Part shown: one piece after another, positions 9,395-19,905 of the stretch | How positions within the stretch are numbered: the stretch's first letter is position 1 | How the letters are laid out: the number at the start of each line of letters is the position of its first letter | Assembly: GCF_001439665.1 (NCBI RefSeq) | Contig: NZ_LMAK01000011.1 | Coordinates: 124,001-188,000, forward strand | DNA length: 64,000 bases | From: Formosa algae | GTDB taxonomy: Bacteria > Bacteroidota > Bacteroidia > Flavobacteriales > Flavobacteriaceae | Direction of reading: 5' to 3' | Made by a program: the position numbers and the translations under genes | The notes under the pieces: generated by a model | The model's database searches: none | The model's input: the letters and a program-made list of their open reading frames with translations, nothing else | Told to the model about the DNA's origin: nothing

Positions 9395-9943
9395 ATGGAC
9401 GAACGTATTGATATTGTAACTAAAGACGGCTTACCAACGCATACAACGGCTTTAAAATCTGAAATTCACGCTAAAGGACTTTACCATAACACTGCCCATA
9501 TTTGGTTATTTACAACTAAAGGTGAAATTTTATTAGCACAGCGTAGTTATAAAAAAGCCATTTGTCCTGGTATGTGGGATGTCTCTGTAGCTGGACATGT
9601 AGATGCTGGCGAAACTATTGAAGCAGCTGCATTACGAGAAACTCAAGAAGAATTAAGTTTAGAGTTACAAGAATCTGATTTAATTAAAATTGGTGTATTT
9701 GAATGTTTTCAGAGTTACGATTCTGGTATTCAAGACAATGAATTCCATCATACCTATATTGCTAAACTCACACAAGATATTGAGACTTTGAAACCTCAAG
9801 AAGAAGAAGTTGAAGCGTTACAATTAGTCAGTGTTCGTCAATTTAAGACACTTTTAGAGCAAAGCGAAAATAACGATTACTTTGTACCTACAAACAGAGC
9901 GTATTATTTAAACGTACTCGATGCTATTCAAGAAAGAATATAG
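9395..9943 (+). CDS. NUDIX hydrolase
   Basis: 182 residues. The Nudix box GHVDAGETIEAAALRETQEE (GX5EX7REUXEEXGU type, first Gly about residue 66) is complete. The overall form (N-terminal strand, PGMWDVSVAGHV) resembles the IDI-like/YfcD class that hydrolyses nucleoside-diphosphate-linked compounds. Substrate unknown. Its end overlaps the convergent hypothetical gene by 20 bases. Confidence 0.88.
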   Translation: MDERIDIVTKDGLPTHTTALKSEIHAKGLYHNTAHIWLFTTKGEILLAQRSYKKAICPGMWDVSVAGHVDAGETIEAAALRETQEELSLELQESDLIKIGVFECFQSYDSGIQDNEFHHTYIAKLTQDIETLKPQEEEVEALQLVSVRQFKTLLEQSENNDYFVPTNRAYYLNVLDAIQERI

Positions 9944-10604
9944 CATTTAAATACTTAGAAAAATGTGGCGTTTTTTGATGGTTTTGCTGTTTATGTACAC
10001 CTGAAACGAATTCCGTTAAGCGATTGTTTTTAAACACCAGTAAATCTTCCATGTTATCTTTTATCATTTGGTTTTTAACACTAAACCAAATGCATATTAA
10101 ACTCGTTAATACTATATCACTCATAACAAAATTTCCTTTTTTATATAAGGCAGCAATACTTATAAAGAACCATAAAAACATTAATAACGCTAACTCTTTA
10201 GAATATTCGTTTATACTCTCTATGGTAATAAAATCGACCATTTTATCTAGATCCGTTTGAAGCATTTCAGGTTCTAATGTTTTTGACGTTTGTACGTCTT
10301 TAAAAGTCGAATAAGTGTTTTTATTAAAGTATTTTTTAACACGTGGCTCCCAACGTTTTGCACGTGTTTTATCTGACTGCCAAAATTTTGTGGCTTCTTC
10401 AAATACTCTTATAAAACTAATTTCTTGATTTATAAATTGTCTGCTTTGCTCAGATAAATAGTCTCTGTTTAAATGTAAAGGTGTTAATTGATTGTTCCCA
10501 AAATCTTTGCTTATTGTTGGAGGTTCAATTTCGATTAAAATTGGGTTAGCGAAACCTAATTGTAGCGTTAAAAAACAGACAATATAGACTATTATATGTT
10601 TCAT
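9924..10604 (-). CDS. Hypothetical membrane protein with signal peptide
   Basis: 226 residues; family not recognised. A signal peptide (MKHIIVYIVCFLTLQLGFA) precedes a roughly 110-residue soluble, mostly helical, charged segment (about 40-130). Two or so adjacent membrane helices follow (ALLMFLWFFISIAALY and MSDIVLTSLICIWFSV, about 139-177), then a basic His/Gln-rich tail. Typical flavobacterial composition. The long ORF, signal peptide and helices argue that it is real. It overlaps the NUDIX gene end by 20 bases. Confidence 0.6.
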   Translation of the reverse strand: MKHIIVYIVCFLTLQLGFANPILIEIEPPTISKDFGNNQLTPLHLNRDYLSEQSRQFINQEISFIRVFEEATKFWQSDKTRAKRWEPRVKKYFNKNTYSTFKDVQTSKTLEPEMLQTDLDKMVDFITIESINEYSKELALLMFLWFFISIAALYKKGNFVMSDIVLTSLICIWFSVKNQMIKDNMEDLLVFKNNRLTEFVSGVHKQQNHQKTPHFSKYLNAIFFLE

Positions 10605-10691
10605 TTGGGATGGTTTGAGAGGTTAATAACACTTCAAATTTAATTCCCAAACAGACATATTGTGTCCATTTTAAAATAATCCTTAAGTTTT

Positions 10692-11675
10692 TTAATTATA
10701 ATAATCTGAAATACACTTGATATGCGCTTTTAAATCTGCTACAACATGTTTGGGTGAAACTAATTTAACCCATAAATTATACTTTAAGATTTGCATATAA
10801 AACTCATAATTGGGTTCTACATAAATTTTTAACTCACCCCAAATACGTTCATTATTATAATCTAAAAATTGGGTATCTAAATCTTTAGGTCTAGAAAGAA
10901 TAACTTGAGAATGATGTAACGGATTACTTTCTAAATATTTAAAATGATGGTTGGCAACTTTTATATGAAGCCATTCAGGTTTTAAATCTGTTTTTAAAAT
11001 GCCAATGGAATACTTAAAATATTCTGCTTCATTAAATGAAATAGGATTTTTACACACTCGAGTTGTAATAGACAATCCGTTAATTCTACTATCTAAACAC
11101 AAGGCATAAATTCCTATTTCAGAATTATGTGCAATTAAATACCATGCATTATTAATCTCTTTAATGTGTAACGGCTGAAATATGTTTTTTATCTTCTGAA
11201 ACCGATTATCATCATACCATCCCTTATAATCAACCTCAATTAAATATTTACATTCTATGGCATTAATTAACGCTACCATATCTACATACGGACTTAAAGA
11301 AGTACGAGATGTTGTTACATAATCTTTCCAAGCATGTGCATGATGTTGCAGTAAATACAATTCTGTTTTTTCAAAAATCTCTTTTAAATGTTCACTAACT
11401 TCAAAATCTTTCTCCTCTACATAATAGCCATGAAAGCGCTTATGTTTTATGTGTACTTTATTAAAAGCTCTGATGTCTTTTATATCGCGAGTAATTGTTT
11501 TTCTGCTATTAAATTCTAATTTTTCATATAGACTATCATCTTGGTTGCGCTCTACAATAGTTTCTAAAGCATTTCTTAATTCCTCGTAAGTCACATAAGG
11601 TTTACTTAGGTCGTATAATTCAGGATTTTTAATAATGCGTAAAACATAATAGCGTCGAAGAAATTCTGAGGTCAT
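10692..11675 (-). CDS. WYL-domain transcriptional regulator
   Basis: 327 residues. An N-terminal winged-helix-like region (about 1-80; RRYYVLRIIKNP, NSRKTITRDIKDIR as recognition helix) precedes a WYL sensor domain (about 130-230; CKYLIEVDYKGW, FQPLHIKEINNAWYLIAHN) and a WCX-like C-terminal extension. WYL regulators bind nucleic acids or small ligands and often act in defence or metabolism. No defence genes adjoin it here. It is divergent from the flippase gene by 90 bases. Confidence 0.85.
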   Translation of the reverse strand: MTSEFLRRYYVLRIIKNPELYDLSKPYVTYEELRNALETIVERNQDDSLYEKLEFNSRKTITRDIKDIRAFNKVHIKHKRFHGYYVEEKDFEVSEHLKEIFEKTELYLLQHHAHAWKDYVTTSRTSLSPYVDMVALINAIECKYLIEVDYKGWYDDNRFQKIKNIFQPLHIKEINNAWYLIAHNSEIGIYALCLDSRINGLSITTRVCKNPISFNEAEYFKYSIGILKTDLKPEWLHIKVANHHFKYLESNPLHHSQVILSRPKDLDTQFLDYNNERIWGELKIYVEPNYEFYMQILKYNLWVKLVSPKHVVADLKAHIKCISDYYN

Positions 11676-11740
11676 AATAGATAATTAACTTTAGCAAAAT
11701 AATAAATTAGAATCAAAGTTCTTTACATAAGTGTATTTTA

Positions 11741-11748
11741 TATATTTG
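11741..11748 (+). promoter_or_regulatory. -7 box (TATATTTG) before the flippase gene
   Basis: Exact TAnnTTTG match, 17 bases before the ATG at 11766. No TTG -33 partner seen. Confidence 0.5.
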
Positions 11749-11765
11749 ATATTTTTATTTTATAT

Positions 11766-13019
11766 ATGCAAATTGCATTCAGCAAAAAAGATCTTAATTC
11801 TACCACTTGGTTTTCTTTAGAGAAGCTTATTCAACTATTTGCGGGAGTATTTATTGTACCTAAAATATTCAATGCCTTAGGCACTGTAGATATGGGTAAA
11901 TTGAATTTAGTTCAAGCGGTTTTGGGTTTATGTACTCCTGTTTTTTTTCTTGGACTTGCTGCTATATGCATTAGAGAAATTGTGTTACAGCCTAAAAACA
12001 GTGAAACACTTATAGCAACTGCGTTTTTTATGCGTTTTATAACTTGGTTGTTGCTTAGTATGGGCTGTATTACTTATTTGTTACTTACAGATAACACCGC
12101 ATTAATTCAATTATATTTTATTTTACTCTGTAGTTATTTATTCCGTTTAACAGATGTTTTAGAATTTTACTACTTGGCTATAAAACAAGCAAAATTTATA
12201 TTTATCAGTAAAATAACGAGTCTTGCTATTGTTTTAGTATTACAATATTACGGTGTTACACATCAAAAAAATGTTACATTTTTTGCAAAAATTATTGCTT
12301 TAGATTTCCTTATTCAAGGTGTTATTTACACGATTGCATTACTATTTAACCCTAAATTTTCTTTTAAAAAACTCTCCATTTCAATACCACTCGGCAAACA
12401 ATTACTAAAAATGGGTTTTCCTCTTATGATATCAAATGCCTTGGTTATGCTTTACATTGGTATTGATGAAATGTTTTTAAAATACTTTTATAACGATCAT
12501 GCCAATGGTGTATTTGGAAGCGTACAATATTTAGTTATTGGCCTAAGTTGGACTATTGGTTTTGCTATCATTAATGCACTGTATCCTTCTTTAGCAGACT
12601 CTTTTAAAACCAATACAAAGACATATTATATAAAACTGAAACAATTAATAATTTCCATGATTATTTTAGGAATTTGCATCGGACTTTTATATTCATTCCT
12701 TGGAGGTAAAATATTGAGTTTATATTTTTCCGAACAATATAGTGAAGCAAAAACTCCACTTTTTATCTTTTGTTGGGCGCCTTTATTTGTGTTTTTAGGG
12801 ATGATTTACGAAAAACATTTACTCAACATAAATCAATTACAACACGAAGTATATCGCTTTACTTTAGGTTGTATTATCAATCTTATTCTTTGTTATATTT
12901 TAATCCCTTTATACTATTTAAACGGTGCGGCTTTAGCTGTATTAATTAGTCATTTTATAACAAATATTGTATACCCAACTTTACAAATTTATTGTCAGAA
13001 CAAAAAATGCTTACCCTAA
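11766..13019 (+). CDS. Oligosaccharide flippase (Wzx/MATE-like) family protein
   Basis: 417 residues with 12 or so predicted membrane helices and the polysaccharide-flippase N-terminal pattern (STTWFSLEKLIQLFAG, MGKLNLVQAVLGL). Such proteins flip lipid-linked oligosaccharides across the inner membrane. No glycosyltransferase genes are adjacent, so its substrate is open. It is followed after 13 bases by the PrsW-like protease. Confidence 0.85.
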   Translation: MQIAFSKKDLNSTTWFSLEKLIQLFAGVFIVPKIFNALGTVDMGKLNLVQAVLGLCTPVFFLGLAAICIREIVLQPKNSETLIATAFFMRFITWLLLSMGCITYLLLTDNTALIQLYFILLCSYLFRLTDVLEFYYLAIKQAKFIFISKITSLAIVLVLQYYGVTHQKNVTFFAKIIALDFLIQGVIYTIALLFNPKFSFKKLSISIPLGKQLLKMGFPLMISNALVMLYIGIDEMFLKYFYNDHANGVFGSVQYLVIGLSWTIGFAIINALYPSLADSFKTNTKTYYIKLKQLIISMIILGICIGLLYSFLGGKILSLYFSEQYSEAKTPLFIFCWAPLFVFLGMIYEKHLLNINQLQHEVYRFTLGCIINLILCYILIPLYYLNGAALAVLISHFITNIVYPTLQIYCQNKKCLP

Positions 13020-13032
13020 AACTATAATAAAC

Positions 13033-13701
13033 ATGAATCTTCTCCTTTTGGCCCTCGCTCCTATTGTAGTGGTTATCGTTTATATTTACAATAAAGATAT
13101 TTACGAAAAAGAACCTAAAATTCTATTATTTTATAATTTCATTTTAGGTGCATTTGTGAGTGTTATTATTACAACCATAATCTCGATAATTTATAATTAT
13201 ATTCTTGTTTTAAACGATGGTAGTGTTTTACACCAATTTATTAGAGCTTTTTTAGTGGTGGGCTTAACAGAAGAATTTAGTAAATATGTTATTGTAAGAT
13301 ATTTTGCACAACCCAATAAAGCCTTTAATGAACCTTTCGATGGTATTATGTATGCCGTAATGGTGTCTATGGGATTTGCCGCTACAGAAAACTTGTTTTA
13401 TGTCTTCCAAGGAGGAATAACATCGGGAATAACACGTGCATTTACAGCGGTTCCAGCCCATGCCATGTTCGGAATTTTAATGGGTTATTTTATGGGAAAA
13501 GCTAAATTTTCTAAACATAAAATAAGGTATAATTTAATAGGTTTATGTTTGGCAATGTGCTTTCATGGAAGTTACGATTTTTTTCTATTTATAGATTTTA
13601 TACCAGGGATTTGGGCTGGTGCCTTTATTTCTCTAATATTGGGCTTTTGGTTATCAATAAAAGCAATAAAAAACCACCAAGAGAAATCATATTTTAAATA
13701 A
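13033..13701 (+). CDS. PrsW family intramembrane metalloprotease
   Basis: 222 residues, about seven membrane helices. PrsW/CPBP-superfamily catalytic motifs: EEFSKY (E80-E81), ATEN (E119), HAMFG (H143) and FHGSYDF (H178). In Bacillus PrsW cleaves the anti-sigma factor RsiW; the target here is unknown. I chose the ATG at 13033 (MNLLLLALAP) instead of an in-frame ATG at 12967, which lies inside the flippase gene, because family members begin right at the first helix. Confidence 0.88.
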   Translation: MNLLLLALAPIVVVIVYIYNKDIYEKEPKILLFYNFILGAFVSVIITTIISIIYNYILVLNDGSVLHQFIRAFLVVGLTEEFSKYVIVRYFAQPNKAFNEPFDGIMYAVMVSMGFAATENLFYVFQGGITSGITRAFTAVPAHAMFGILMGYFMGKAKFSKHKIRYNLIGLCLAMCFHGSYDFFLFIDFIPGIWAGAFISLILGFWLSIKAIKNHQEKSYFK

Positions 13702-13735
13702 TAGTATTATCTTTATTTCCCGAAAATCTCATTAG

Positions 13736-15661
13736 ATGAACATGATGAAGAACACAATTGCAGATCGCGTTGCCGACTTTATAAAAAACTTCCCTCCTTT
13801 CGACCTACTCGATAAGGACCAACTTTTAGATATATCAAAAGAGGTCAAAATCAAGTATTTAGACAAAGAAAATGTTATATATAACATTAACGACCCGTTA
13901 CACGATCAGTTTTATATGATCTATAAAGGAGCTGTTAAACTAAAAAAATACATCAATGAAAAGTTAGAAACTATCGATCAATTTGATGAAGGAGATGTAT
14001 TTGGATTGCGTCCATTATTTGCAAAAGAAAATTATGCTATAACCTCTATTACAGAAGAAGAAACAATACTGTACTGTATTCCTATAGAGATGTTTCATCC
14101 GTTTATTGATCACAATAAAGATGTACGCCAATATTTAATCGAGAGTTTTGCTTCAAATACAGAAAATCCGTTTTCTAACGAATTTCAAAAAAAATTACTT
14201 GAAGACGATGTAAAACTAGATTTTACAAAAGACATGTTCGAGATGCAACCTGTGCGTCTTATAAAAAATGTAATTACAACAAAGCAGAGTTCTACCATTA
14301 AGGATGCTGCAAAATTAATGTCTGATAATAACGTCGGGTCCATTATTATTGAAGAAAAAGAATGTCCTATTGGTATTATTACCGATAAAGATTTACGCTT
14401 ACATGTTGCTACTGGGAATTATTCTATAAGTGATAATGTGTCTAAAATCATGAATCATCCTGTGATGTGTTACAAGAAAAACATCACCATTGCACAAGCG
14501 CAAATCACCATGATGAAGCATAAAATCAATCAGATTGTGGTGACTAAAGATGGTACTCCAAATACTAAAATACTAGGCGTATTTTCTGAGCATGATATTA
14601 TTGTAATGAAAGGAACAAATCCTTCTGTGCTAATGAAAGCCATAAAACGTTCTAATTCTACCAAAGAATTAAAGCGTATTCGTGAAAAAATCATGATGCT
14701 TTTAGAAGGTTATATTCAACAAAACATTCCGCTTACACACATAAACAATATTATTTTTGAACTGAATGATGCCACTATTAAACGAGTTATAGAGCGTTGT
14801 GTAGAAAAAATGGATCAGGCACCTCCTGTAAAATTTGCATGGATGTCTATTGGAAGTCAAGGTAGAAAAGAGCAACTTTTACATACCGATCAAGATAATG
14901 CTATTGTTTTTGAAAATACAGACGATGACCATTTAGAAGAAGTGAGAACTTACTTTTTAAGCCTAGCTAAGAAAGTGAATAAACGACTAAAAATTATTGG
15001 ATTCGAATTTTGCCCTAGCGAAATGATGGCAAAAAATCCTAAATATTGTTTAAGTATAGACGAATGGGAAAATCAATTCTCTGCGTGGACTAGAGAAACA
15101 GAAGAAGAAGAATTACTGTTATGTTCTACCTTTTTCGATTTCGACAATACGTATGGTGATCAGGCTTTAATAACTCAGCTTACAGAACATATTATAGAAA
15201 TTACAAAAGGTAATCTTATCTTTCAATCTAAATTAGGAGCTTGCTCGTTACGTAATCCTTCACCATTAGGATTTTTCAGACAGTTCTTAGTAGAACAAGA
15301 TGGCGAACATAAAGACCATTTCGATTTAAAGAAACGTGCCATCATGCCTATTACAGATGCTGGTAGGTTATTAGCATTACATTATCAAATTATAAATATA
15401 AACAACACGGCAGAACGTTTTGAAAAACTAGCAGAACTTATGCCAGAAGATCAAGAGCTATATTACTCTTGTGCTTATGCCTCAAAAGCATTGTTGAAAT
15501 TTAGAACAAAACACGGATTACGTCACCATAACAGCGGACGTTTTATCGCTTTAGCAGAATTGTCTAAAGAAGAAAAAATGAAACTTAAACGTTGTTTTAA
15601 AGCTGTAGCTAAAGTTCAAGAACTCGTTAAGCTTAAATTTAATTTAAAGAATTTCATTTAA
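13736..15661 (+). CDS. cNMP-binding / CBS-pair / DUF294 nucleotidyltransferase-like protein
   Basis: 641 residues with four modules: cyclic-nucleotide-binding domain (about 20-140), tandem CBS domains (about 170-295), DUF294 nucleotidyltransferase-like domain (about 320-470; SIGSQGRKEQLLHTDQDNAI, with the G-S...D-x-D pattern of GlnD-like enzymes) and a DUF294 C-terminal helical domain (about 500-641). Likely a signal-integrating enzyme. It shares one base with the following exonuclease gene; this pair often accompanies acetate/solute symporters in other bacteria, but none adjoins here. Confidence 0.92.
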   Translation: MNMMKNTIADRVADFIKNFPPFDLLDKDQLLDISKEVKIKYLDKENVIYNINDPLHDQFYMIYKGAVKLKKYINEKLETIDQFDEGDVFGLRPLFAKENYAITSITEEETILYCIPIEMFHPFIDHNKDVRQYLIESFASNTENPFSNEFQKKLLEDDVKLDFTKDMFEMQPVRLIKNVITTKQSSTIKDAAKLMSDNNVGSIIIEEKECPIGIITDKDLRLHVATGNYSISDNVSKIMNHPVMCYKKNITIAQAQITMMKHKINQIVVTKDGTPNTKILGVFSEHDIIVMKGTNPSVLMKAIKRSNSTKELKRIREKIMMLLEGYIQQNIPLTHINNIIFELNDATIKRVIERCVEKMDQAPPVKFAWMSIGSQGRKEQLLHTDQDNAIVFENTDDDHLEEVRTYFLSLAKKVNKRLKIIGFEFCPSEMMAKNPKYCLSIDEWENQFSAWTRETEEEELLLCSTFFDFDNTYGDQALITQLTEHIIEITKGNLIFQSKLGACSLRNPSPLGFFRQFLVEQDGEHKDHFDLKKRAIMPITDAGRLLALHYQIININNTAERFEKLAELMPEDQELYYSCAYASKALLKFRTKHGLRHHNSGRFIALAELSKEEKMKLKRCFKAVAKVQELVKLKFNLKNFI

Positions 15662-16326
15662 TGAAATGGCTCTTTAATAAAAATGAGAAAAACTATCCAG
15701 ACTACTGGTTACAGTATAATGCTCATTTTTCAGAACCTAAATTAACAGATATAAACTCGTCTACTTACGTTGTTTTAGATACCGAAACTACAGGATTTAA
15801 TTACGACAAAGATAGAATCTTATGTATTGGAGCTGTAAAAATTATTGATGGATATATTGATATTAGTACAGCCTTTGAAATTTATATAAAGCAAGACTAC
15901 TTTAACGAAAAAACTGTTGAGATACACGGATTAATTAAAAACGAAAGAATACAAACTGTCTCTGAAGAAGAGGCAGTTGTTTTGTTTTTAGACTATATTG
16001 AAGATGCCATTTTAGTCGCCCACCATGCCTTTTACGATCTTACCATGATTAATAAAGCTATGGAACGTTTAGAGCTTCCTGAATTGAAAAACCAAGTGCT
16101 AGACACTATGTTTATTTATAAAGCCACAAGACCAAATACCACTGGTTTAGAATCTAAGAAAAAATATACCTTAGATGAATTGGCAGAACATTACGATATT
16201 GATTTAAGCGATAGACACAACGCTTCTGGAGATGCCCTAATCACTGCTATTGCTTTTATAAGATCGGTTCACTTTCTTGTAAAAAACAAAAACTACACCC
16301 TAAAAGACTTGTTTAATTGTAAATAA
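15661..16326 (+). CDS. DnaQ-like 3'-5' exonuclease
   Basis: 221 residues, DEDDh exonuclease fold. Catalytic residues: D40 and E42 in LDTETTGF, D126 in HHAFYDL, H186 and D191 in RHNASGDALI. It resembles the DNA polymerase III epsilon subunit but is encoded as a partner of the DUF294 protein, overlapping it by one base, so a role in nucleotide or signalling metabolism is as likely as proofreading. Confidence 0.9.
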   Translation: MKWLFNKNEKNYPDYWLQYNAHFSEPKLTDINSSTYVVLDTETTGFNYDKDRILCIGAVKIIDGYIDISTAFEIYIKQDYFNEKTVEIHGLIKNERIQTVSEEEAVVLFLDYIEDAILVAHHAFYDLTMINKAMERLELPELKNQVLDTMFIYKATRPNTTGLESKKKYTLDELAEHYDIDLSDRHNASGDALITAIAFIRSVHFLVKNKNYTLKDLFNCK

Positions 16327-16390
16327 CTCTTTTTAAAACGTTTTTAATCATCATGTTATTTGTTATCTTTATAAGACAAACAAACACCAC

Positions 16391-16876
16391 ATGAGTAAAT
16401 CTTCCAAAGTAACCGTTAACGATTTGCATCATTTTAATCTCTCTTTAAAAGATGTAGAGCACCTCGATGCTGTTCAAACCAAACACAATCACTTTCACAT
16501 TATTCAAGATCATATTTCCTATGATGCAGAAATGACTAGATCCGATTTTCTAAATAAATCTTATGCTGTAAAAATTAATAACACTGAATTTTTCGTACAA
16601 ATTTCAAACGATTTAGATGTGTTAATTGAAGATATGGGATTTCATGTTGGGAGTTCAAAAACAATAGATCTCATAAAAGCTCCGATGCCAGGTTTAATTT
16701 TAGATATTACTATTAAAGTAGGTGATCATATTAAAATTAACGATCCTCTACTCGTTTTAGAAGCCATGAAAATGGAAAATAGTATTGTATCTCCTCGAGA
16801 AGGCATTATTAAATCTATAGCTGTTACAGAAGGAATAACTGTAGACAAAGGTGACGTTTTAATTGAATTCGAATAA
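16391..16876 (+). CDS. Biotin carboxyl carrier protein subunit of an acyl-CoA carboxylase
   Basis: 161 residues. The C-terminal biotinyl domain (about 92-161) carries the EAMKMEN motif with the biotin-accepting K127, and APMPGLILDI at its start. The N-terminal half (1-80) is a spacer with a short beta segment. It begins a three-gene operon with the biotin carboxylase (17-base gap) and carboxyltransferase, as in flavobacterial propionyl/acyl-CoA carboxylases. Confidence 0.92.
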   Translation: MSKSSKVTVNDLHHFNLSLKDVEHLDAVQTKHNHFHIIQDHISYDAEMTRSDFLNKSYAVKINNTEFFVQISNDLDVLIEDMGFHVGSSKTIDLIKAPMPGLILDITIKVGDHIKINDPLLVLEAMKMENSIVSPREGIIKSIAVTEGITVDKGDVLIEFE

Positions 16877-16893
16877 TTTTTAAATCCATCATT

Positions 16894-18334
16894 ATGAAAA
16901 AAATACTAGTTGCTAATCGTGGCGAAATCGCCCTACGTATTATGAAAACGGTTAAAAAAATGGGGATTAAAACCGTAGCCATTTATTCTACAGCTGATAG
17001 AGAAGCTCCGCATGTAACATATGCCGATGAAGCGGTCTGTATAGGCGAGCCCATAGCAAGTGCTTCATATTTAAATGGAGATAAAATTATAAAAATTGCT
17101 AAAAAACTTCAAGTAGATGCTATACATCCCGGATATGGTTTTTTAAGTGAAAATGCTGAATTCGTTAAACAAGTTGAAGCTAACAATATTATTTTTATTG
17201 GTCCAAAATCGGAATCTATATTAATAATGGGAAGCAAAATAGCAGCAAAAGAAGCTGTAAAGCATTATAATATCCCTATGGTTCCTGGGACAAAAGAGGC
17301 GATTACAGATGTTAAAGAAGCAACAGAAATTGCCAATAAAATAGGATTCCCCGTACTTATTAAAGCGTCTGCTGGAGGTGGCGGAAAAGGGATGCGTATT
17401 GTTGAAAACGAACATGAGTTTGAAGCACAAATGTCGAGAGCAATTAGTGAAGCAACTCATGCCTTTGGAGATGGATCTGTGTTTATAGAAAAATATATAG
17501 CTTCTCCCCGACACATAGAAATTCAGATTATGGCAGATAGTTTAGGCCATACTGTTCATTTATTTGAACGTGAATGCAGTATACAACGTCGTCATCAAAA
17601 AGTTATTGAAGAAGCACCTTCTGCGGTGCTATCGCCTGCTTTACGAGATAAAATGGGCGAAGCCGCAATAAAAGTGGCCAAAGCCTGTAATTATATTGGT
17701 GCTGGAACTGTAGAATTCCTTTTAGATGATACAAATAACTTTTATTTTCTAGAAATGAATACACGATTACAAGTAGAACATCCGGTAACAGAATACATTA
17801 CGGGTTTAGATCTTGTAGAACTCCAAATAAAAATAGCACGAGGCGAATCTTTAAATTTAATTCAAGCCGATATCGAAATTAAAGGTCATGCATTCGAATT
17901 ACGTGTGTATGCAGAAGATCCTTTAAATGATTTTTTACCGAGTATAGGAACACTCAAAGTCTATAAAATGCCAGAGGAACAACATTCGTGTAGATAATGG
18001 AGTAAATGAAGGTGCCGAAGTTTCTATTTATTACGATCCACTATTATCAAAATTGATCGCTTATGGAGACACGCGTGAAGATGCTATTCTGAACATGCAA
18101 AATGCCATAAACGCTTATAAAATTGAAGGCATTTGTACAACTTTAGGTTTTGGGAAGTTTGTGTTTCAAAATGCGGCGTTTAGAGAAGGTAATTTCGATA
18201 CTAATTTTGTGAACATTTATTATGAACCCAAAATCTTACAGGAAAAAGCAGAACGCGAAGCAAAATTAGCTGCATTAATTGCTTTAAAACAATACCAGAA
18301 AGACCTTAAACAAGTCAGATTACCTAATAGTTAA
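16894..18334 (+). pseudogene. Biotin carboxylase subunit, frameshifted near base 17977
   Basis: Reading from ATG 16894 gives 367 residues of a biotin carboxylase (ATP-grasp; KASAGGGGKGMR, FLEMNTRLQVEHPVTE) and stops at 17997. The missing C-terminal part continues in another frame from 17978 (NNIRVDNGVNEGAEVSIYYD...) to the stop at 18334. Joined, the product is about 480 residues, the normal family length. The shift lies at GAGG|AAC (17974-17980): either one extra G or a two-base loss. Codon use and conservation are normal on both sides, so it is a recent mutation or a sequence error. As written, the enzyme lacks its biotin-carboxylase C-terminal domain. Confidence 0.9.
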
Positions 18335-18345
18335 ATTGTATTTAT

Positions 18346-19887
18346 ATGGATTCTCAAACAAAAATACTAACAGATAAAATAGAAAAAGCACATCTTGGCG
18401 GAGGTGAGCATCGTATAAAACAACAACACTCAAAAAAAAAGCTTACGGCTAGAGAACGTGTCGATTATCTTTTAGACACTGCTTCTTTTGAGGAAATAGG
18501 TGTTTTGGTTACCCATCGTACAACAGATTTCAATATGGATAAAGAGATCTATTTTGGAGATGGAGTTGTTACGGGTTATGGAACGATTAACGGACGTTTG
18601 GTTTATATATTCGCACAAGATTTTACGGTTTTTGGTGGATCGTTATCAGAAACCCATGCCGAAAAAATATGTAAAGTCATGGATCTTGCCTTACATATGG
18701 GCGCTCCTTTAATTGGATTAAACGATTCTGGAGGAGCACGCATACAAGAAGGTGTTCGTTCACTCGGTGGGTATGCCGATATATTTCATAAAAACGTGCA
18801 ATCCTCAGGAATCATTCCGCAAATTTCGGCTATTATGGGTCCATGTGCTGGCGGAGCAGTATATTCCCCAGCTATAACCGATTTCACAATGATGGTAGAG
18901 CACAGTAGTTATATGTTCGTTACCGGACCAAATGTGGTTAAAACCGTAACTAATGAAACAGTGAGTTCTGAAGATTTAGGAGGCGCGCATACACATGCTA
19001 CAAAATCTGGAGTCGCACACCTCACAGCTGTAAACGATGTAGAATGTTTAGATCAAATCAAAGCCTTACTCAGCTATTTACCACAAAATAATACGAAAAC
19101 GACAACCAAAATTCCTTTTGAATTACAAGATGAAACTCGCGAACAATTAGCCACAATAATTCCTGAACATTCAAGTAAACCTTACGATATGCGTAGGGTT
19201 ATCTATGGAATTATAGATGATGATTCTTTTTTTGAAATTCACAAAGAATATGCAGAAAATGTGATTGTAGGGTTTGCCAGATTGGGTGGTAGAAGTATTG
19301 GTATTGTAGCCAATCAACCGTTATTTTTAGCTGGGGTTTTAGATGTAAATAGTTCAAAAAAAGCAGCACGTTTTACGCGGTTCTGCGACAGCTTTAATAT
19401 TCCTTTATTAGTATTGGTAGATGTCCCTGGATTTTTACCTGGCACAGATCAAGAATGGAATGGCATTATTACTAATGGCGCAAAATTACTATATGCGCTA
19501 AGTGAAGCTACGGTGCCACGTGTAACTGTAATTACAAGAAAAGCGTATGGAGGTGCTTACGATGTTATGAATTCTAAACATATAGGAGCAGATATGAATT
19601 TTGCGTGGCCCACAGCCGAAATTGCTGTTATGGGAGCTAAAGGTGCAAGTGAAATTATTTTTAAACACGAAATTAATGCTTCAGAAGATCCGATTGCTAA
19701 ACTCGCAGAAAAAGAAACAGAATATGCTGAGGCTTTTGCCAATCCGTATCGTGCTGCACAACGTGGGTTTATAGACGAAATTATTTTACCTCAAGACACG
19801 CGCAGAAAGCTATTAAAAGCCTTTAGTATGTTAGAAGAGAAAACGATGCCTTTACCTAAACGAAAACATGGAAATATTCCGTTATAA
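18346..19887 (+). CDS. Acyl-CoA carboxylase carboxyltransferase (beta) subunit, PccB-like
   Basis: 513 residues, a complete two-domain crotonase-fold carboxyltransferase. Motifs: [48 protein letters not shown] (oxyanion/acyl-CoA site), [13 protein letters not shown] and [12 protein letters not shown]-type (here [17 protein letters not shown]). It most resembles propionyl-CoA carboxylase beta (makes methylmalonyl-CoA). It follows the frameshifted biotin carboxylase by 11 bases and ends at a strong terminator. Confidence 0.9.
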   Translation: MDSQTKILTDKIEKAHLGGGEHRIKQQHSKKKLTARERVDYLLDTASFEEIGVLVTHRTTDFNMDKEIYFGDGVVTGYGTINGRLVYIFAQDFTVFGGSLSETHAEKICKVMDLALHMGAPLIGLNDSGGARIQEGVRSLGGYADIFHKNVQSSGIIPQISAIMGPCAGGAVYSPAITDFTMMVEHSSYMFVTGPNVVKTVTNETVSSEDLGGAHTHATKSGVAHLTAVNDVECLDQIKALLSYLPQNNTKTTTKIPFELQDETREQLATIIPEHSSKPYDMRRVIYGIIDDDSFFEIHKEYAENVIVGFARLGGRSIGIVANQPLFLAGVLDVNSSKKAARFTRFCDSFNIPLLVLVDVPGFLPGTDQEWNGIITNGAKLLYALSEATVPRVTVITRKAYGGAYDVMNSKHIGADMNFAWPTAEIAVMGAKGASEIIFKHEINASEDPIAKLAEKETEYAEAFANPYRAAQRGFIDEIILPQDTRRKLLKAFSMLEEKTMPLPKRKHGNIPL

Positions 19888-19905
19888 AGCTAAAGTCAAT
19901 ATAAA

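Noticed and set aside
12967-13032. Upstream ATG for the PrsW-like gene
   Set aside because: Lies inside the flippase gene and adds a non-homologous basic segment.
17974-17997. Programmed ribosomal frameshift in the biotin carboxylase gene
   Set aside because: No slippery heptamer, no adjacent stimulatory hairpin, and the family is not known for recoding; mutation or sequence error is simpler.
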